Shown here one piece after another: positions 44,122 through 52,938 of a DNA stretch of 64,000 nucleotides (position 1 is the stretch's first letter; every line of letters starts with the position of its first letter). Source of the DNA: Acidobacteriaceae bacterium (lineage in GTDB: Bacteria > Acidobacteriota > Terriglobia > Bryobacterales > Bryobacteraceae). The notes beneath the pieces were generated by a model that was given only the letters and a program-made list of their open reading frames with translations, ran no database searches and was not told the origin of the DNA. The position numbers and the translations under genes were made by a program. The DNA lies in assembly GCA_019233755.1 (NCBI GenBank), contig JAFAMD010000019.1:1-64000 (forward strand), written 5' to 3'.

Positions 44122-45087
44122 ATGACCAAACACCTATTGAAAAGTCTCGCCGCGGGTGCGATCACCGCATTGTGTTTTGTCGCTGGTGTTCAGGCACAGG
44201 TCAACATTAAAGATGTCGGGAACGGCCGCTACGATGTCGAGATCAATGGCAAGCCGTTTGGCGATTTCTACACTTCGAAAGATGCGCCTAAGCCATACTT
44301 CAGCCCGCTCCGCACGGCGGACGGTAAAGTGGTCACTCGCGAGTGGCCGATGCTGCCGAACTCTGGAACCACTCGTGATCACCAGCACCATCGCGGGCTG
44401 TGGGTGGGCTACATCGACGTAAATGGCACCAATTTTTGGGAGAATGAGTACTCCTATCATCGGCCCAATGCCGGGACGATCGTCTCTCAAAGCGTGGAAG
44501 TCGTAAACACGGGGGGAACAACGGGAACCATTCACGGAATCTTTGCATGGCTGGATCAAACCGGCAACAAGGTGCTGACCGAGGATCGTACAATGACGTT
44601 CCGTGGCACGCAGAACTTACGGATGGTTGATATGGATGTCACGCTTACCGCTGCCGTGAAAGCCGTGTTTGCCGACGATAAGGATGGCGCCGTAGCCGTC
44701 CGCATGGCAGATTCGCTGACCGAGAAAGCCGGCGGGCTTATGACGGATTCAACCGGCGGCCATGGGATGAAGGAAATTTGGGGAAAACGCGCGGACTGGT
44801 GTGATTATACCGGGACGATGGAAGGCGGGAAAGCAGGGCTGGTCATTCTGGAGCATCCCACCAGCTTTCATCATCCGACGCGCTGGCATGCCCGCGATTA
44901 TGGACTTCTGGCCGCCAATCCCTTCGCTGACCATGCTTACGATCCTTCCGCGCGGGTTAGAAACGTGACACTGGAGCCGGGCGAGAGCGTGCATTTGAGG
45001 TTTCGAATCATAGTGCATGGGGAGATCGATACCGCAGAGATCGACAAACTCTATAAGGAATATGCCCGCTCGAATCCGGCAGAGTAG
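44122..45087 (+). CDS. Secreted DUF6807 (PmoA-like) protein
   Basis: A 321-residue exported protein. The signal peptide covers about residues 1-27 (KSLAAGAITALCFVAGVQA, then Q). The mature part matches the DUF6807/PmoA family: VEINGKPFGDFYTSKDAPKP, a conserved GTTRDHQHHRGLWVGYIDVN, TGGHGMKEIWGKRADWCDYT, and ILEHPTSFHHPTRWHARDYG. The family is often encoded near sugar catabolism genes in soil bacteria. No reaction is established; the many conserved His and Asp residues hint at a metal-dependent or glycan-active enzyme. It is the last gene of the uronate-like cluster. Confidence 0.85.
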   Translation: MTKHLLKSLAAGAITALCFVAGVQAQVNIKDVGNGRYDVEINGKPFGDFYTSKDAPKPYFSPLRTADGKVVTREWPMLPNSGTTRDHQHHRGLWVGYIDVNGTNFWENEYSYHRPNAGTIVSQSVEVVNTGGTTGTIHGIFAWLDQTGNKVLTEDRTMTFRGTQNLRMVDMDVTLTAAVKAVFADDKDGAVAVRMADSLTEKAGGLMTDSTGGHGMKEIWGKRADWCDYTGTMEGGKAGLVILEHPTSFHHPTRWHARDYGLLAANPFADHAYDPSARVRNVTLEPGESVHLRFRIIVHGEIDTAEIDKLYKEYARSNPAE

Positions 45088-45271
45088 TGTAACGATTCGC
45101 AATCTTTAGCAGCTTGACGGCCGAGATCATTCACTATTCCGAGGCTAAGGCTCCAGAAGCTGTTCCCAGTGTAAAGATCAAAAGGTCCCCGGTGAAAAGG
45201 CAGCCGATGACTTATCGAAGCTTCTGAATCTGACCAGTGAAAGCCCCGCGATCAGGCCGAGTACATTCCGT

Positions 45272-46468
45272 TCAGTTCGAGGTCTCATATACACGGAATG
45301 CGATCACCAGCCACCGACCTTCACGCCTCTCCACATCGAAATGGAATGTTTCTTGGCCAACGATTTCCACTGTTTCCTTCGCAGTGCCATTTCGGGTGAC
45401 ATTGAGCCCACCCGCACCGAATACGAGAGACGGAACATCTCTTAGCATCTGCCGAGCCACGTCAGCCGACCCACAATAGGCGAGAACCGCCCAGTAGTCA
45501 TGTGCCTGGGAATGTTCGATGGCCTTCGCGACGGCCACTAGATCGGGCCGGTTGAACACGGTATCTATGAATCGGACTCTATCGCCCGATAGATCGTAGG
45601 AATCAGCCGCGCAAAGGCTCGGATTGTTCCACGTGTCAACGGCAGAAAACCAACAATAAGGCAGTTCAATGAGCCGGCTGCGAGTTCGGAGTTCGCCAAT
45701 CGGTGAAAACGAATCCGGCAAATCCCCCTTGCCGGATTGCCGATTGTCGGTCCGATCATACTGGCTTACAGCACCTTCGAGCTTTATAAATTCGCTAAGG
45801 TCTCCCGTGTTCTCAGGATTCCACTCGTAGGCGTAATAGGCCACCCCGACGCCGCTACCGCAGCCCGCGTCACCAAACTTCGCGAGAAAGCGGGCTCTCT
45901 TGGCAGGGCCCTGCTCAAGGCGGAACAAATCCAGCCAGTCATACCCTCCAATGGGTTTGGCGCGGTGGTCATCCAGGGCCCCGACTACCTTCCAGCGGTT
46001 GGTAGGCTTGCCGTAATTATCTTGATGGGAGGCAGCGAAGAAAGAGAATGTCGCACGATTGCGAAAAGTCATTTCTACTAGCACTGCTGGTGGAAGGTCA
46101 ACCACCTTGAAATGGAAACGCTTCTCATCCGGCCAGCTCCTATTAATTTCCGCACTCAAGTGCTCCAATTCAGTTAGCGCTTCGATGGCTCGCACTTGCG
46201 GACTGCCCCCCATCGCATTGAGCTTTTGAACTACAGCTCTATCCGCCTGGTCGAAAAGATGCCATTCAAGATCGCCGAAGTCCTTCCCTGGCTGGCAAGC
46301 GTCGGCGGGCGCTGACGAGATCTCCTTTAAGAGATCCTCAAAGCTTGGCGCATCGGACTGTGGCTGCGCCTGCGCTCCTCTAGGTTGGTAGAAGGCCAGA
46401 AGCGTAGCGAGAATGGCAGTCGTCAGAGGCAGACAACCGCGAGCAGATATCAATTTATTCCACACCAC
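45272..46468 (-). CDS. Hypothetical secreted protein
   Basis: A 398-residue protein starting at a GTG. A signal peptide is likely (about 1-34: ISARGCLPLTTAILATLLAF, ending AQAQ). The mature part has no motif that I recognise. It contains several cysteines (in ADACQPGKDFG, DAGCGSGVGVAY, LPYCWFSAVDTWNNPSLCA and AYCGSADVA) that could form disulfides outside the cytoplasm, and a C-terminal beta-rich end (VTRNGTAKETVEIVG, TFHFDVERREGRWLVIAFRV) resembling an NTF2- or DUF4440-like tail. It converges with the DUF6807 gene. Function is unknown. Confidence 0.72.
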   Translation of the reverse strand: MVWNKLISARGCLPLTTAILATLLAFYQPRGAQAQPQSDAPSFEDLLKEISSAPADACQPGKDFGDLEWHLFDQADRAVVQKLNAMGGSPQVRAIEALTELEHLSAEINRSWPDEKRFHFKVVDLPPAVLVEMTFRNRATFSFFAASHQDNYGKPTNRWKVVGALDDHRAKPIGGYDWLDLFRLEQGPAKRARFLAKFGDAGCGSGVGVAYYAYEWNPENTGDLSEFIKLEGAVSQYDRTDNRQSGKGDLPDSFSPIGELRTRSRLIELPYCWFSAVDTWNNPSLCAADSYDLSGDRVRFIDTVFNRPDLVAVAKAIEHSQAHDYWAVLAYCGSADVARQMLRDVPSLVFGAGGLNVTRNGTAKETVEIVGQETFHFDVERREGRWLVIAFRVYETSN

Positions 46469-46502
46469 AAAAATCGAGCATTGCGGTTATTATGACATTG
46501 TA

Positions 46503-46532
46503 AGTCCCGCTGGAAGGCTTCCCGGCGGGACT
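46503..46532. repeat. Inverted repeat upstream of the hypothetical secreted protein gene
   Basis: AGTCCCGC (46503-46510) pairs with GCGGGACT (46525-46532), and the loop itself contains the palindrome GGAAGGCTTCC. It lies 35 nt upstream of the GTG start at 46468 and 103 nt after the stop of the next minus-strand gene. It could be a terminator without a T-run or an operator. Confidence 0.45.
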
Positions 46533-46634
46533 ACTGACTGAAGGGCGCCCAGCGGCGCTCTGCGGGAAGCTCACAACTCGGCAGCATAGCCAACGACGGG
46601 ATTACAAGTCACGCCTGAGAAGCTATCGCTCCAT

Positions 46635-47108
46635 CTACTGCGGCTTCATCACTACCCACACATTTCCGTCATAACAATGCGGGCACCTTCCCCCGTTGTG
46701 CTTTCCCGTTCCGCGGCATTCCATGCAGCTTGCAATGATCCGAGTTTCACATGCACTCTCGGCTTGTTTCTCGGGGTGATGAATCACTCGCGCGCCATGT
46801 TGCTGAACCAGCCAATGGACAAGCCGGTGTTCAATCCGCTCTCTTAAGTCTGAATCGAGCTGCGGTCGGCGGCTTGCCCACCAGTCCGGGATACAGCGAT
46901 AACAAACCGCTTCCCCAGCATGGAACAATGCTGCGGGCTCAGACGTTCGGAAAAAGATCTTACACGATGAGCAAGCTCTAACCCCAAGCAATCCCAGAGC
47001 GCCCTTGATGCGGCTCAGTTCAAGCTCGATGTCGGCCAGGGTCTGAACTAAGTCTGAATCTCGCTTCGCGGAGGCGTCGATGGCATCGGTTGGAAGCTGG
47101 GGTTCCAT
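46635..47108 (-). CDS. Hypothetical protein with two cysteine-rich zinc-binding regions
   Basis: About 157 residues from the ATG at 47108 (GGGAG upstream); an ATG at 47135 lacks a ribosome site. A first Cys cluster, ACSSCKIFF...AVCYRCIP, pairs two CxxC motifs about 20 residues apart. A second near the C-terminus reads CMECRGTGKHNGGRCPHCYD and resembles the DnaJ central zinc finger (CxxCxGxG). Between them lies a helical stretch (LRERIEHRLVHWLVQQHGAR). It probably binds zinc; a role in protein or nucleic-acid binding is possible. Function is unknown. Confidence 0.7.
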   Translation of the reverse strand: MEPQLPTDAIDASAKRDSDLVQTLADIELELSRIKGALGLLGVRACSSCKIFFRTSEPAALFHAGEAVCYRCIPDWWASRRPQLDSDLRERIEHRLVHWLVQQHGARVIHHPEKQAESACETRIIASCMECRGTGKHNGGRCPHCYDGNVWVVMKPQ

Positions 47109-47185
47109 CTGCCTGCTCCCGATAGCAGAAATCATAGAGCAGAACCCATAAGAATGTCATAAAGCCGCTGCTTACAACACTGTCT

Positions 47186-47851
47186 TCACACAGAACCCAC
47201 CGGCCGCATATTTACCAGGGACAATGCCTGCTCTGACGTAAGCAGGCGCGCCCCACGTGAGCGTAGATCGCCGATGACTTGCTCGCCTTTTGCCGGATCG
47301 ATAGCCCGAATAGCATCGCTGACCAATGCAACCGGTCGGCCTCTGTTTAGCAGCTCCTCCGCGATAATGCGTACGCAATATTCGGTAGCTACGCCAAACA
47401 CAACAAACTCGGCATCCGGTTGGAGCCCTTCTCGGCTGAATCTGTCAAGGAGCGTATCTGTGTTCGGATTGTCAAACACATTCAGAGTGTTCTTCTCCAG
47501 TACGTACTGCTGGTAGCTGCGAAGGTCCCGCGGAAGGGTAACCCCGGCACGGTTGGGAATCACCAGCCGCTTTGGCGCACGTGCCTCTGCAATAAGTTCT
47601 GCTCCGGGCGTGCCCTTTATACAATGCGGTGGCCACTCGCCGAGTTCGGCGTCATCTGGCTGATGCGCATCTGCTGAAGAAATCAGGAGCACTCGCGCTT
47701 CGCGAGACGCCCCCACCAGGCAATTGATATTGGGAATGATCTTCTCGGCCTGCGGTACATAGAGCCGGCCGCCGGGCAGCATGAAATCTGCTTGTCCATC
47801 GACTTCCCATAACACGACGCTGCTCGACAAATTGCCGAAGTCGGATCCCAT
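47186..47851 (-). CDS. Isochorismatase-family cysteine hydrolase (nicotinamidase-like)
   Basis: About 221 residues from the ATG at 47851, which follows GGGAAGG; a TTG at 47881 adds 10 residues. The catalytic triad of the family can be traced: an Asp in EVDGQADFMLPGG, a Lys in ARAPKRLVIPN, and the nucleophilic Cys in FGVATEYCVRIIAEELL. The pattern VFGVATEYC is typical of nicotinamidase-like amidases. The substrate may be nicotinamide or another amide; the sequence does not decide. It is divergent from the TonB receptor gene, with 151 nt between them. Confidence 0.87.
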   Translation of the reverse strand: MGSDFGNLSSSVVLWEVDGQADFMLPGGRLYVPQAEKIIPNINCLVGASREARVLLISSADAHQPDDAELGEWPPHCIKGTPGAELIAEARAPKRLVIPNRAGVTLPRDLRSYQQYVLEKNTLNVFDNPNTDTLLDRFSREGLQPDAEFVVFGVATEYCVRIIAEELLNRGRPVALVSDAIRAIDPAKGEQVIGDLRSRGARLLTSEQALSLVNMRPVGSV

Positions 47852-48002
47852 TGTGTCTGCCTTCCCGAGGATCAATCCCAACTCTTTTCTGTTTGATGCC
47901 CCACATACAGGTGCCGTTTCGAAGCCCGTATATCAAGATTTGGGAACCGTTAGGCGCCCCGCATACATCTCAAACCAATTAGATCTCCTCCAGAGGTGAT
48001 GG

Positions 48003-50369
48003 TTGAGGGTGCATTCTTCGTTTGCACTGATTGTGGCTCTCTGGTCCGCCTCTGCCATTGCACACCAGTCTTCCCAGCCAGATCGCAAACTCGATATCGT
48101 TGTCCTTGATCCTTCGCGCAAGCCTGTGCCCGGCGCCGCTGTTGTGGTGCGCGGTGAGACAGGCGTTACCAGCTCGCTGATCACTGCCGCAGATGGCCGG
48201 GCAGCATTGGAAAATCCTGCTGGCCCGAATCTTCTGGTCTCAATCTCCAGAGAGGGCTTCGAGGCGGTTGAAAATTACCCGGTCACTCTCTCCGCTTCTG
48301 GTTCTACTCAGATTGAAATAACCCTCGCACCAAACCTCCAGCGAAAGGAACAAGTCGATGTGCGCGCCACTGCTGATGAGCTGAACCAGAACTCCTCCGG
48401 CAGCCAGGTCGCCACTTCCGCCGCCCGCGAACTGCCGTCGCGCCCCGCCACCGTCGGTGACGCGTTGCCTCTCATACCCGGAGTCATTCGTTCTCCGCAA
48501 GGCGCCCTCACCATCTCGGGAAGCGGCGAACATCGCAGCGCCCTGATCGTCAATTCGGCGGACGTAACCGATCCCGCCACCGGCCAGTTCGGCACCACGG
48601 TTCCTATCGACAGTGTTGAAACGCTGAACGTATATCAGACGCCGTTTCTCGCCGAATATGGCCGCTTCACCGCTGGTCTCGTCTCCGTCGAAACACGCCG
48701 CGGCACGGACAACTGGAAGTGGGAGATCAACGATCCCTTCCCCGACTTCCGCATCCGCAGCGATCATCTGCGTGGCCTGATGGATGCAACGCCGCGCTTG
48801 AATCTGGAAGGCCCGCTCATTCCGGACAAGCTTTTCTTCTCGGAAGGATTCGAATATGAAATGAGAAAAGTTCCCGTGATCACGCTCCCTTTTCCGGAGA
48901 ACCAGGAGATCACGCAAGGCATCAATTCGTTTTCACAATTCGACTACATCGTTTCTCCAACCCAGCTCATTACGGCTGCCGTTCATGTTGCGCCTCAGCA
49001 AATGCAGAACGTCAACATGAACGCGTTCAATCCGGAATCCACCGTTCCCGACGCCAGTGTTCACAATGAGACCGCGACACTCGCGGATAAACTCACCGTC
49101 CGCCAGGGCGACTTGTTCGAAAATACGCTCTCCTATACACGCTTTTCAGCCGGCGTCTGGGCACACGGCATCGAGGACCTCGTAATAACTCCGGAAGGCA
49201 ACTCCGGCAACTACTTTGCACAGCAGCAGCGAACCTCGTCCCGCGCCGGATGGCTCTCCACGTACTCGCTGCATCCGGTAAGAACGTTTGGTGTCCACAA
49301 TGTCAAAGTGGGTGGCTACCTCGCAGGCAGCTCGGAAGATGCCCGCATTGTGGAGCGCCCGTTTGGCATTTTCGACACGTCAGGCAACCTGCTGCAGCAG
49401 GTGTCTTTTACACCGGGTTCGCCCGTGCATAAGGCTGACACCGAGATGTCATTCTTCGGTCAGGATCACTGGGTACTTTCGTCCCGTCTCGCAGTGGATA
49501 CCGGGTTGCGGGCCGAGTCGCAAGCCCTCACGGATACACTTCGGCTTGCTCCCCGGGTCGGAATCGCTTGGACTCCGTTTGCGGAAGCAGGCACCGTCAT
49601 TCGAGCCGGTATAGGCCTGTTCTACGATCGTGTCCCGCTGAACGTCTTTGGCTTTCCACACTACCCCAGTCAGGTCGTCACAACCTACAACGCCGCTGGG
49701 CAGGTTGTCCCGGGCCCCATTGACTACGTGAACATGCTGGGCCAAGTAGACCCAAACAATCCTTTTGTCATCCATGGAAGGACACCCGGCAATTTCTCTC
49801 CGCAGAGCACTACATGGACCCTTCAGATGGAACAGCCGCTGTTCCGGGTGCTGAAACTGCGTGCGTCATATATGCAGAACGATGGCACGGGACTGGTAAT
49901 GCTGAATCCGCTTGCGCCTCCCCCCGGCAGCGCACTCGGATCCATGCTGTTGACCGGAAACGGCCAGTCTTCCTACCGCCAGCTTGAGGTTACCGCTCGC
50001 ATTCGCCTGCAGGGCGACCGGCAGCAGTTGTTCCTGTCCTACGTACGGAGCCGCGCCCAGGGCGATCTGAACGACTTCAATAACTATTTAGGCAGCTTTC
50101 CCGCACCCGTCATCCGGCCGAATCAGTTCGGCAACCTGCCGTCAGACCTTCCGAACCGCGTCCTCATGTGGGGCCTGCTCCATTTCCCCTACAAAATCCA
50201 ACTCGCGCCGATTGCCGAGTGGCGAAGCGGCTTTCCGTATCTCGTCACCAATGCCGCGCAGGCGTATGTGGGCGCTCCCTATCAGCAGCGCTACCCGAAC
50301 TTCCTGTCAATCGACGCCCGTATCTCAAAGGACGTCAAGATAAACAAACACACCGTGGGGTCTCAATAA
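48003..50369 (+). CDS. TonB-dependent receptor, frameshifted before its C-terminus
   Basis: A 788-residue reading frame starting at a TTG behind AGAGGTGA. A signal peptide (about 1-20: LIVALWSASAIAHQ) leads into a carboxypeptidase-regulatory-like domain (about 28-110: VLDPSRKPVPGAAVVV). A plug-like region follows (about 125-220: AARELPSRPATVGDALPLIP, GSGEHRSALIVN), then a beta-barrel with alternating strands. The frame stops at HTVGSQ. The missing end is present just downstream in another frame (50358-50497). Adding one G to the GGGG run at 50357-50360 would join them and yield about 831 residues. The gene is therefore a recent pseudogene or carries a sequencing error. An outer-membrane uptake role is expected for the family. 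Confidence 0.85.
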   Translation: MRVHSSFALIVALWSASAIAHQSSQPDRKLDIVVLDPSRKPVPGAAVVVRGETGVTSSLITAADGRAALENPAGPNLLVSISREGFEAVENYPVTLSASGSTQIEITLAPNLQRKEQVDVRATADELNQNSSGSQVATSAARELPSRPATVGDALPLIPGVIRSPQGALTISGSGEHRSALIVNSADVTDPATGQFGTTVPIDSVETLNVYQTPFLAEYGRFTAGLVSVETRRGTDNWKWEINDPFPDFRIRSDHLRGLMDATPRLNLEGPLIPDKLFFSEGFEYEMRKVPVITLPFPENQEITQGINSFSQFDYIVSPTQLITAAVHVAPQQMQNVNMNAFNPESTVPDASVHNETATLADKLTVRQGDLFENTLSYTRFSAGVWAHGIEDLVITPEGNSGNYFAQQQRTSSRAGWLSTYSLHPVRTFGVHNVKVGGYLAGSSEDARIVERPFGIFDTSGNLLQQVSFTPGSPVHKADTEMSFFGQDHWVLSSRLAVDTGLRAESQALTDTLRLAPRVGIAWTPFAEAGTVIRAGIGLFYDRVPLNVFGFPHYPSQVVTTYNAAGQVVPGPIDYVNMLGQVDPNNPFVIHGRTPGNFSPQSTTWTLQMEQPLFRVLKLRASYMQNDGTGLVMLNPLAPPPGSALGSMLLTGNGQSSYRQLEVTARIRLQGDRQQLFLSYVRSRAQGDLNDFNNYLGSFPAPVIRPNQFGNLPSDLPNRVLMWGLLHFPYKIQLAPIAEWRSGFPYLVTNAAQAYVGAPYQQRYPNFLSIDARISKDVKINKHTVGSQ

Positions 50370-50497
50370 GCGGTTACAATCTCACCAATCACTTCAATCC
50401 GGATTCGGTGTACTCGAATACCGACGCTCCGCTGTACGGAATGTTCTTCGGCCAGCATAAGCGGCGCTTCTTTCCGGATTTCGACGTGCTTTTCTGA
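50358..50497 (+). pseudogene. Displaced C-terminus of the TonB-dependent receptor
   Basis: In the +1-shifted frame this reads GVSISGYNLTNHFNPDSVYS and ends FFPDFDVLF followed by a stop. The G-YNLTNHFNP pattern is the standard penultimate strand of acidobacterial TonB receptors, and a terminal aromatic residue is the outer-membrane barrel signature. It completes the upstream frame if one base is restored in the G run. Confidence 0.8.
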
Positions 50498-50509
50498 GAC
50501 CGCGGACCT

Positions 50510-51247
50510 TTACATCGCGGCCGAACGTAAGCTGTCTCGATGGCAATCGAAACTTGGCCGGATCCGCTCAATAGGGCGCACGCCTCCCGTTATCTCATCC
50601 GGTCGCAGCTGCCGCAGCACTGGTCGGCTGCCCCAGGAGTCCTCATCCGCGAGAATCACCGCTTCGGAAATCTGATAAAGGCTGCGCCGCTCTTCACGGC
50701 TATATCGAACGAGTAATCGTATTGCATCCGCCTCCGAGATACCGCGGGTTCTTGCCAGAATCCCTTTCGCCCGCTGCACAGCCTTCCGCGTCTTCAATCG
50801 ATGTTCGATTCTCGCGATGCGCCCCCGCAGGGCCTTGTTCGCTTCGCTAAGTTCCAGGCGATTCAGCATCGCAGCAATCTGCTGGGCAACGAACTTTGCA
50901 AACCGCAGTGGACTCTGCAGACTGGCCGCCTGCACATCGAAGTACAGCCTCAATTCGCCCCAGTCCCGCCCGTTTGCACGGATGCCTGCAACCGCGCAGC
51001 CTTGTGGTCCGTGCCCCGGTTGTCCGCCCCAACCAAGCGTCGCTGGTTGATGTTTCCACCCTTCTGCCGCTTCTATCGCGATTTGGCGAATTCCGGACAC
51101 CCAAAAAACAGTCTCCGCGATCGTCGCCAGCCCGTCGGAAACTTCCAAACCCGCCAAAGCCCGTCGGCCGATCTCGCGCATTGCGTCCGGCTCGCTCAGG
51201 CGCCTGTGTACTGGGGCAAAGAGGGCTTGCTGGGTAAGGGCACTCAT
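50510..51247 (-). CDS. GAF-ANTAR transcription antitermination regulator
   Basis: A 245-residue regulator. The first 140 residues resemble a GAF-type sensor (EIGRRALAGLEVSDGLATIA, a WGELRLYFD strand, and a final LRFAKFVAQQIAAMLNRLEL helix). A coiled linker (SEANKALRGRIARIEHRLK) leads to the ANTAR domain (about 150-210: TRKAVQRAKGILARTRGISE, ADAIRLLVRYSREERRSL). ANTAR proteins bind paired RNA hairpins and prevent termination. No histidine kinase is adjacent and the target leader is not identified. A double palindrome lies about 120 nt upstream (51366-51393). Confidence 0.9.
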   Translation of the reverse strand: MSALTQQALFAPVHRRLSEPDAMREIGRRALAGLEVSDGLATIAETVFWVSGIRQIAIEAAEGWKHQPATLGWGGQPGHGPQGCAVAGIRANGRDWGELRLYFDVQAASLQSPLRFAKFVAQQIAAMLNRLELSEANKALRGRIARIEHRLKTRKAVQRAKGILARTRGISEADAIRLLVRYSREERRSLYQISEAVILADEDSWGSRPVLRQLRPDEITGGVRPIERIRPSFDCHRDSLRSAAM

Positions 51248-51365
51248 TCCAGAACTCCTTTATTCCTATCGTTTGTCTGCTGACCGAAAGAGCCGAACTT
51301 GTTCAGCGGCAACAACATGCGCAGCGTGCGGAAGTCTCTGCGCAAGGAATTCGGAAATCAAAGGG

Positions 51366-51393
51366 CATAGATAATCTCTATGTCTATAGACAT
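51366..51393. promoter_or_regulatory. Overlapping palindromes upstream of the ANTAR regulator
   Basis: CATAGATAATCTCTATG (51366-51382) is an inverted repeat with 6-bp arms. ATGTCTATAGACAT (51380-51393) is a perfect 14-bp palindrome sharing three bases with it. The site is AT-rich compared with its surroundings and lies 119-146 nt upstream of the minus-strand ANTAR start, in the gap before the cytochrome gene end. A dimeric regulator could bind here. Confidence 0.5.
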
Positions 51394-51451
51394 TATCAGG
51401 AATCTCTTCCTGGGTCAACTCGAACTGCTTGTCAGGAGTCCGGATCGTGCC

Positions 51452-52789
51452 TTATAACGTCTCCAGATAAGCGATCAAATCACTCTTTTCCTCACTCGAA
51501 AGGTCGCTGTCGAACAACGCGTCGTAATGATCAACGACCTCCTGCAAGGTCCGGAACCGTCCATCGTGATAAAAACCGCCCTTCTCATGCGTGAACAGCC
51601 CTTTTAGAGGAGAGGTCCGGTACATCTTCGTCGGCGACCGGTTGGCCTGGAAATCGTCGATGCCGATTTCTTCCGGCGTGTGCATGTTGTATCCGGGCTC
51701 GGTAAACAACGGCGGCACATGACAGCGGGCACACTGCGCCTTGCCTTCAAACACCACCTTGCCGCGTTCGGCCGCCGCAACAATGCCCGGATCATCAAGC
51801 TGGGGTGACTTCGGCGCTGGAATGGCCAGTTGATAAAAGTGGAGCGCCGCCAGCTTCGACGTAATCAGATCGGGTTCTTTACGCACCTCGAATGAGCCCG
51901 CTTTCACTGCGATCGGGTACTGCGGTGCATCGTCGAGCCGCGAGTCAAAGAACGTGCCTTGCCCGTGCATCTCGAGATTCGAAACAAGCGCATTCCAGTA
52001 GGTCGTCGACCCGAATCCGGTCCACGTGCCCAGGTTCACCCCCGCAAGGCCGAACGCTGGCGGAATCAGCGCCGCTGCGGATTTGCCGTCCGGCCGAAAT
52101 GCCTTGCCGTCAAGCAACAGCTCGGCGTCGAACTTTCCGGGACCCCAGCTCTTCAACACCCTTCTGACGGTCGCCTGGTCGACCCCCAAAAGCTCAGCGA
52201 CAACGGAGAGATCAGGCGCCATTGCGACAATCGCTCCGACGTTTAAGTCGCGATTTGCCCACGCGTCCAGCCGGTGCCCTATGCCGCGGGCGAACGCATT
52301 GTCTACTGTCGAATGGCACAATGCGCATTGGATCCCTATCGATTCAATTCGCCCTGTACTGTCAAAGAACCCGGTGAGACCGACCACTGCATTCAGCTTC
52401 AGCAATGCCAGCGTCGTCGCCGGATCGTTCAGATCCACTTTACCCTGAGCCAGTCGTCCGCGAAGCGATTCAGGCAGTGCATCTACGTCTACTTTCAATC
52501 CGACTGCGAGCGCCACAATTGGACTTACGCCAGGACCAATCCCGCCCAGCTTCGCCCCGGCCACCGCCTCATGCAATTTCAACTTGCCGCCCCAGAACGC
52601 CTGGTCTCCAAACGTGTCATAGCGAAAAATCTGGCGGCCCTCATGGATCATGGCTGCCGCGTTCCTGTACACGCCATCTTCTGCGCTTTGCTCATCGCTA
52701 TTTGCACGCGCACCCGCCAGGAAGGCGGATGCAGCCACGAGAATGGCTGCCAAACCGGCGCCGCAGATTGCTACTCTCATTCGTTTCAT
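51452..52789 (-). CDS. Exported diheme c-type cytochrome (cytochrome c peroxidase-like)
   Basis: About 445 residues from the ATG at 52789, which follows AAGGGAGAG; the frame continues to 52822. A signal peptide is present (about 1-31: VAICGAGLAAILVAASAFLA, ending ARA). There are two heme-binding CxxCH motifs: CALCH (about residue 155) and CARCH in AQCARCHVPPLFTEPGYN (about residue 355). The C-terminal part (MYRTSPLKGLFTHEKGGFYH, DGRFRTLQEVVDHYD) matches the di-heme peroxidase/MauG-like pattern. It may reduce peroxide or transfer electrons in the periplasm. It is divergent from an ECF sigma gene, which may control it. Confidence 0.88.
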   Translation of the reverse strand: MKRMRVAICGAGLAAILVAASAFLAGARANSDEQSAEDGVYRNAAAMIHEGRQIFRYDTFGDQAFWGGKLKLHEAVAGAKLGGIGPGVSPIVALAVGLKVDVDALPESLRGRLAQGKVDLNDPATTLALLKLNAVVGLTGFFDSTGRIESIGIQCALCHSTVDNAFARGIGHRLDAWANRDLNVGAIVAMAPDLSVVAELLGVDQATVRRVLKSWGPGKFDAELLLDGKAFRPDGKSAAALIPPAFGLAGVNLGTWTGFGSTTYWNALVSNLEMHGQGTFFDSRLDDAPQYPIAVKAGSFEVRKEPDLITSKLAALHFYQLAIPAPKSPQLDDPGIVAAAERGKVVFEGKAQCARCHVPPLFTEPGYNMHTPEEIGIDDFQANRSPTKMYRTSPLKGLFTHEKGGFYHDGRFRTLQEVVDHYDALFDSDLSSEEKSDLIAYLETL

Positions 52790-52938
52790 GCATCTCTCCC
52801 TTTCACTACCCGAACCATGCATAGCTACAGAGTTCCGGCAGAGCCTTTGGTGGCAGGCAAAGAGAAAAAATTTGGGAACCTTTGGGCGCTGAGAAACTCT
52901 GTCTATTTAGGCGCCATCGGCGATAAGGAGATGATTCT

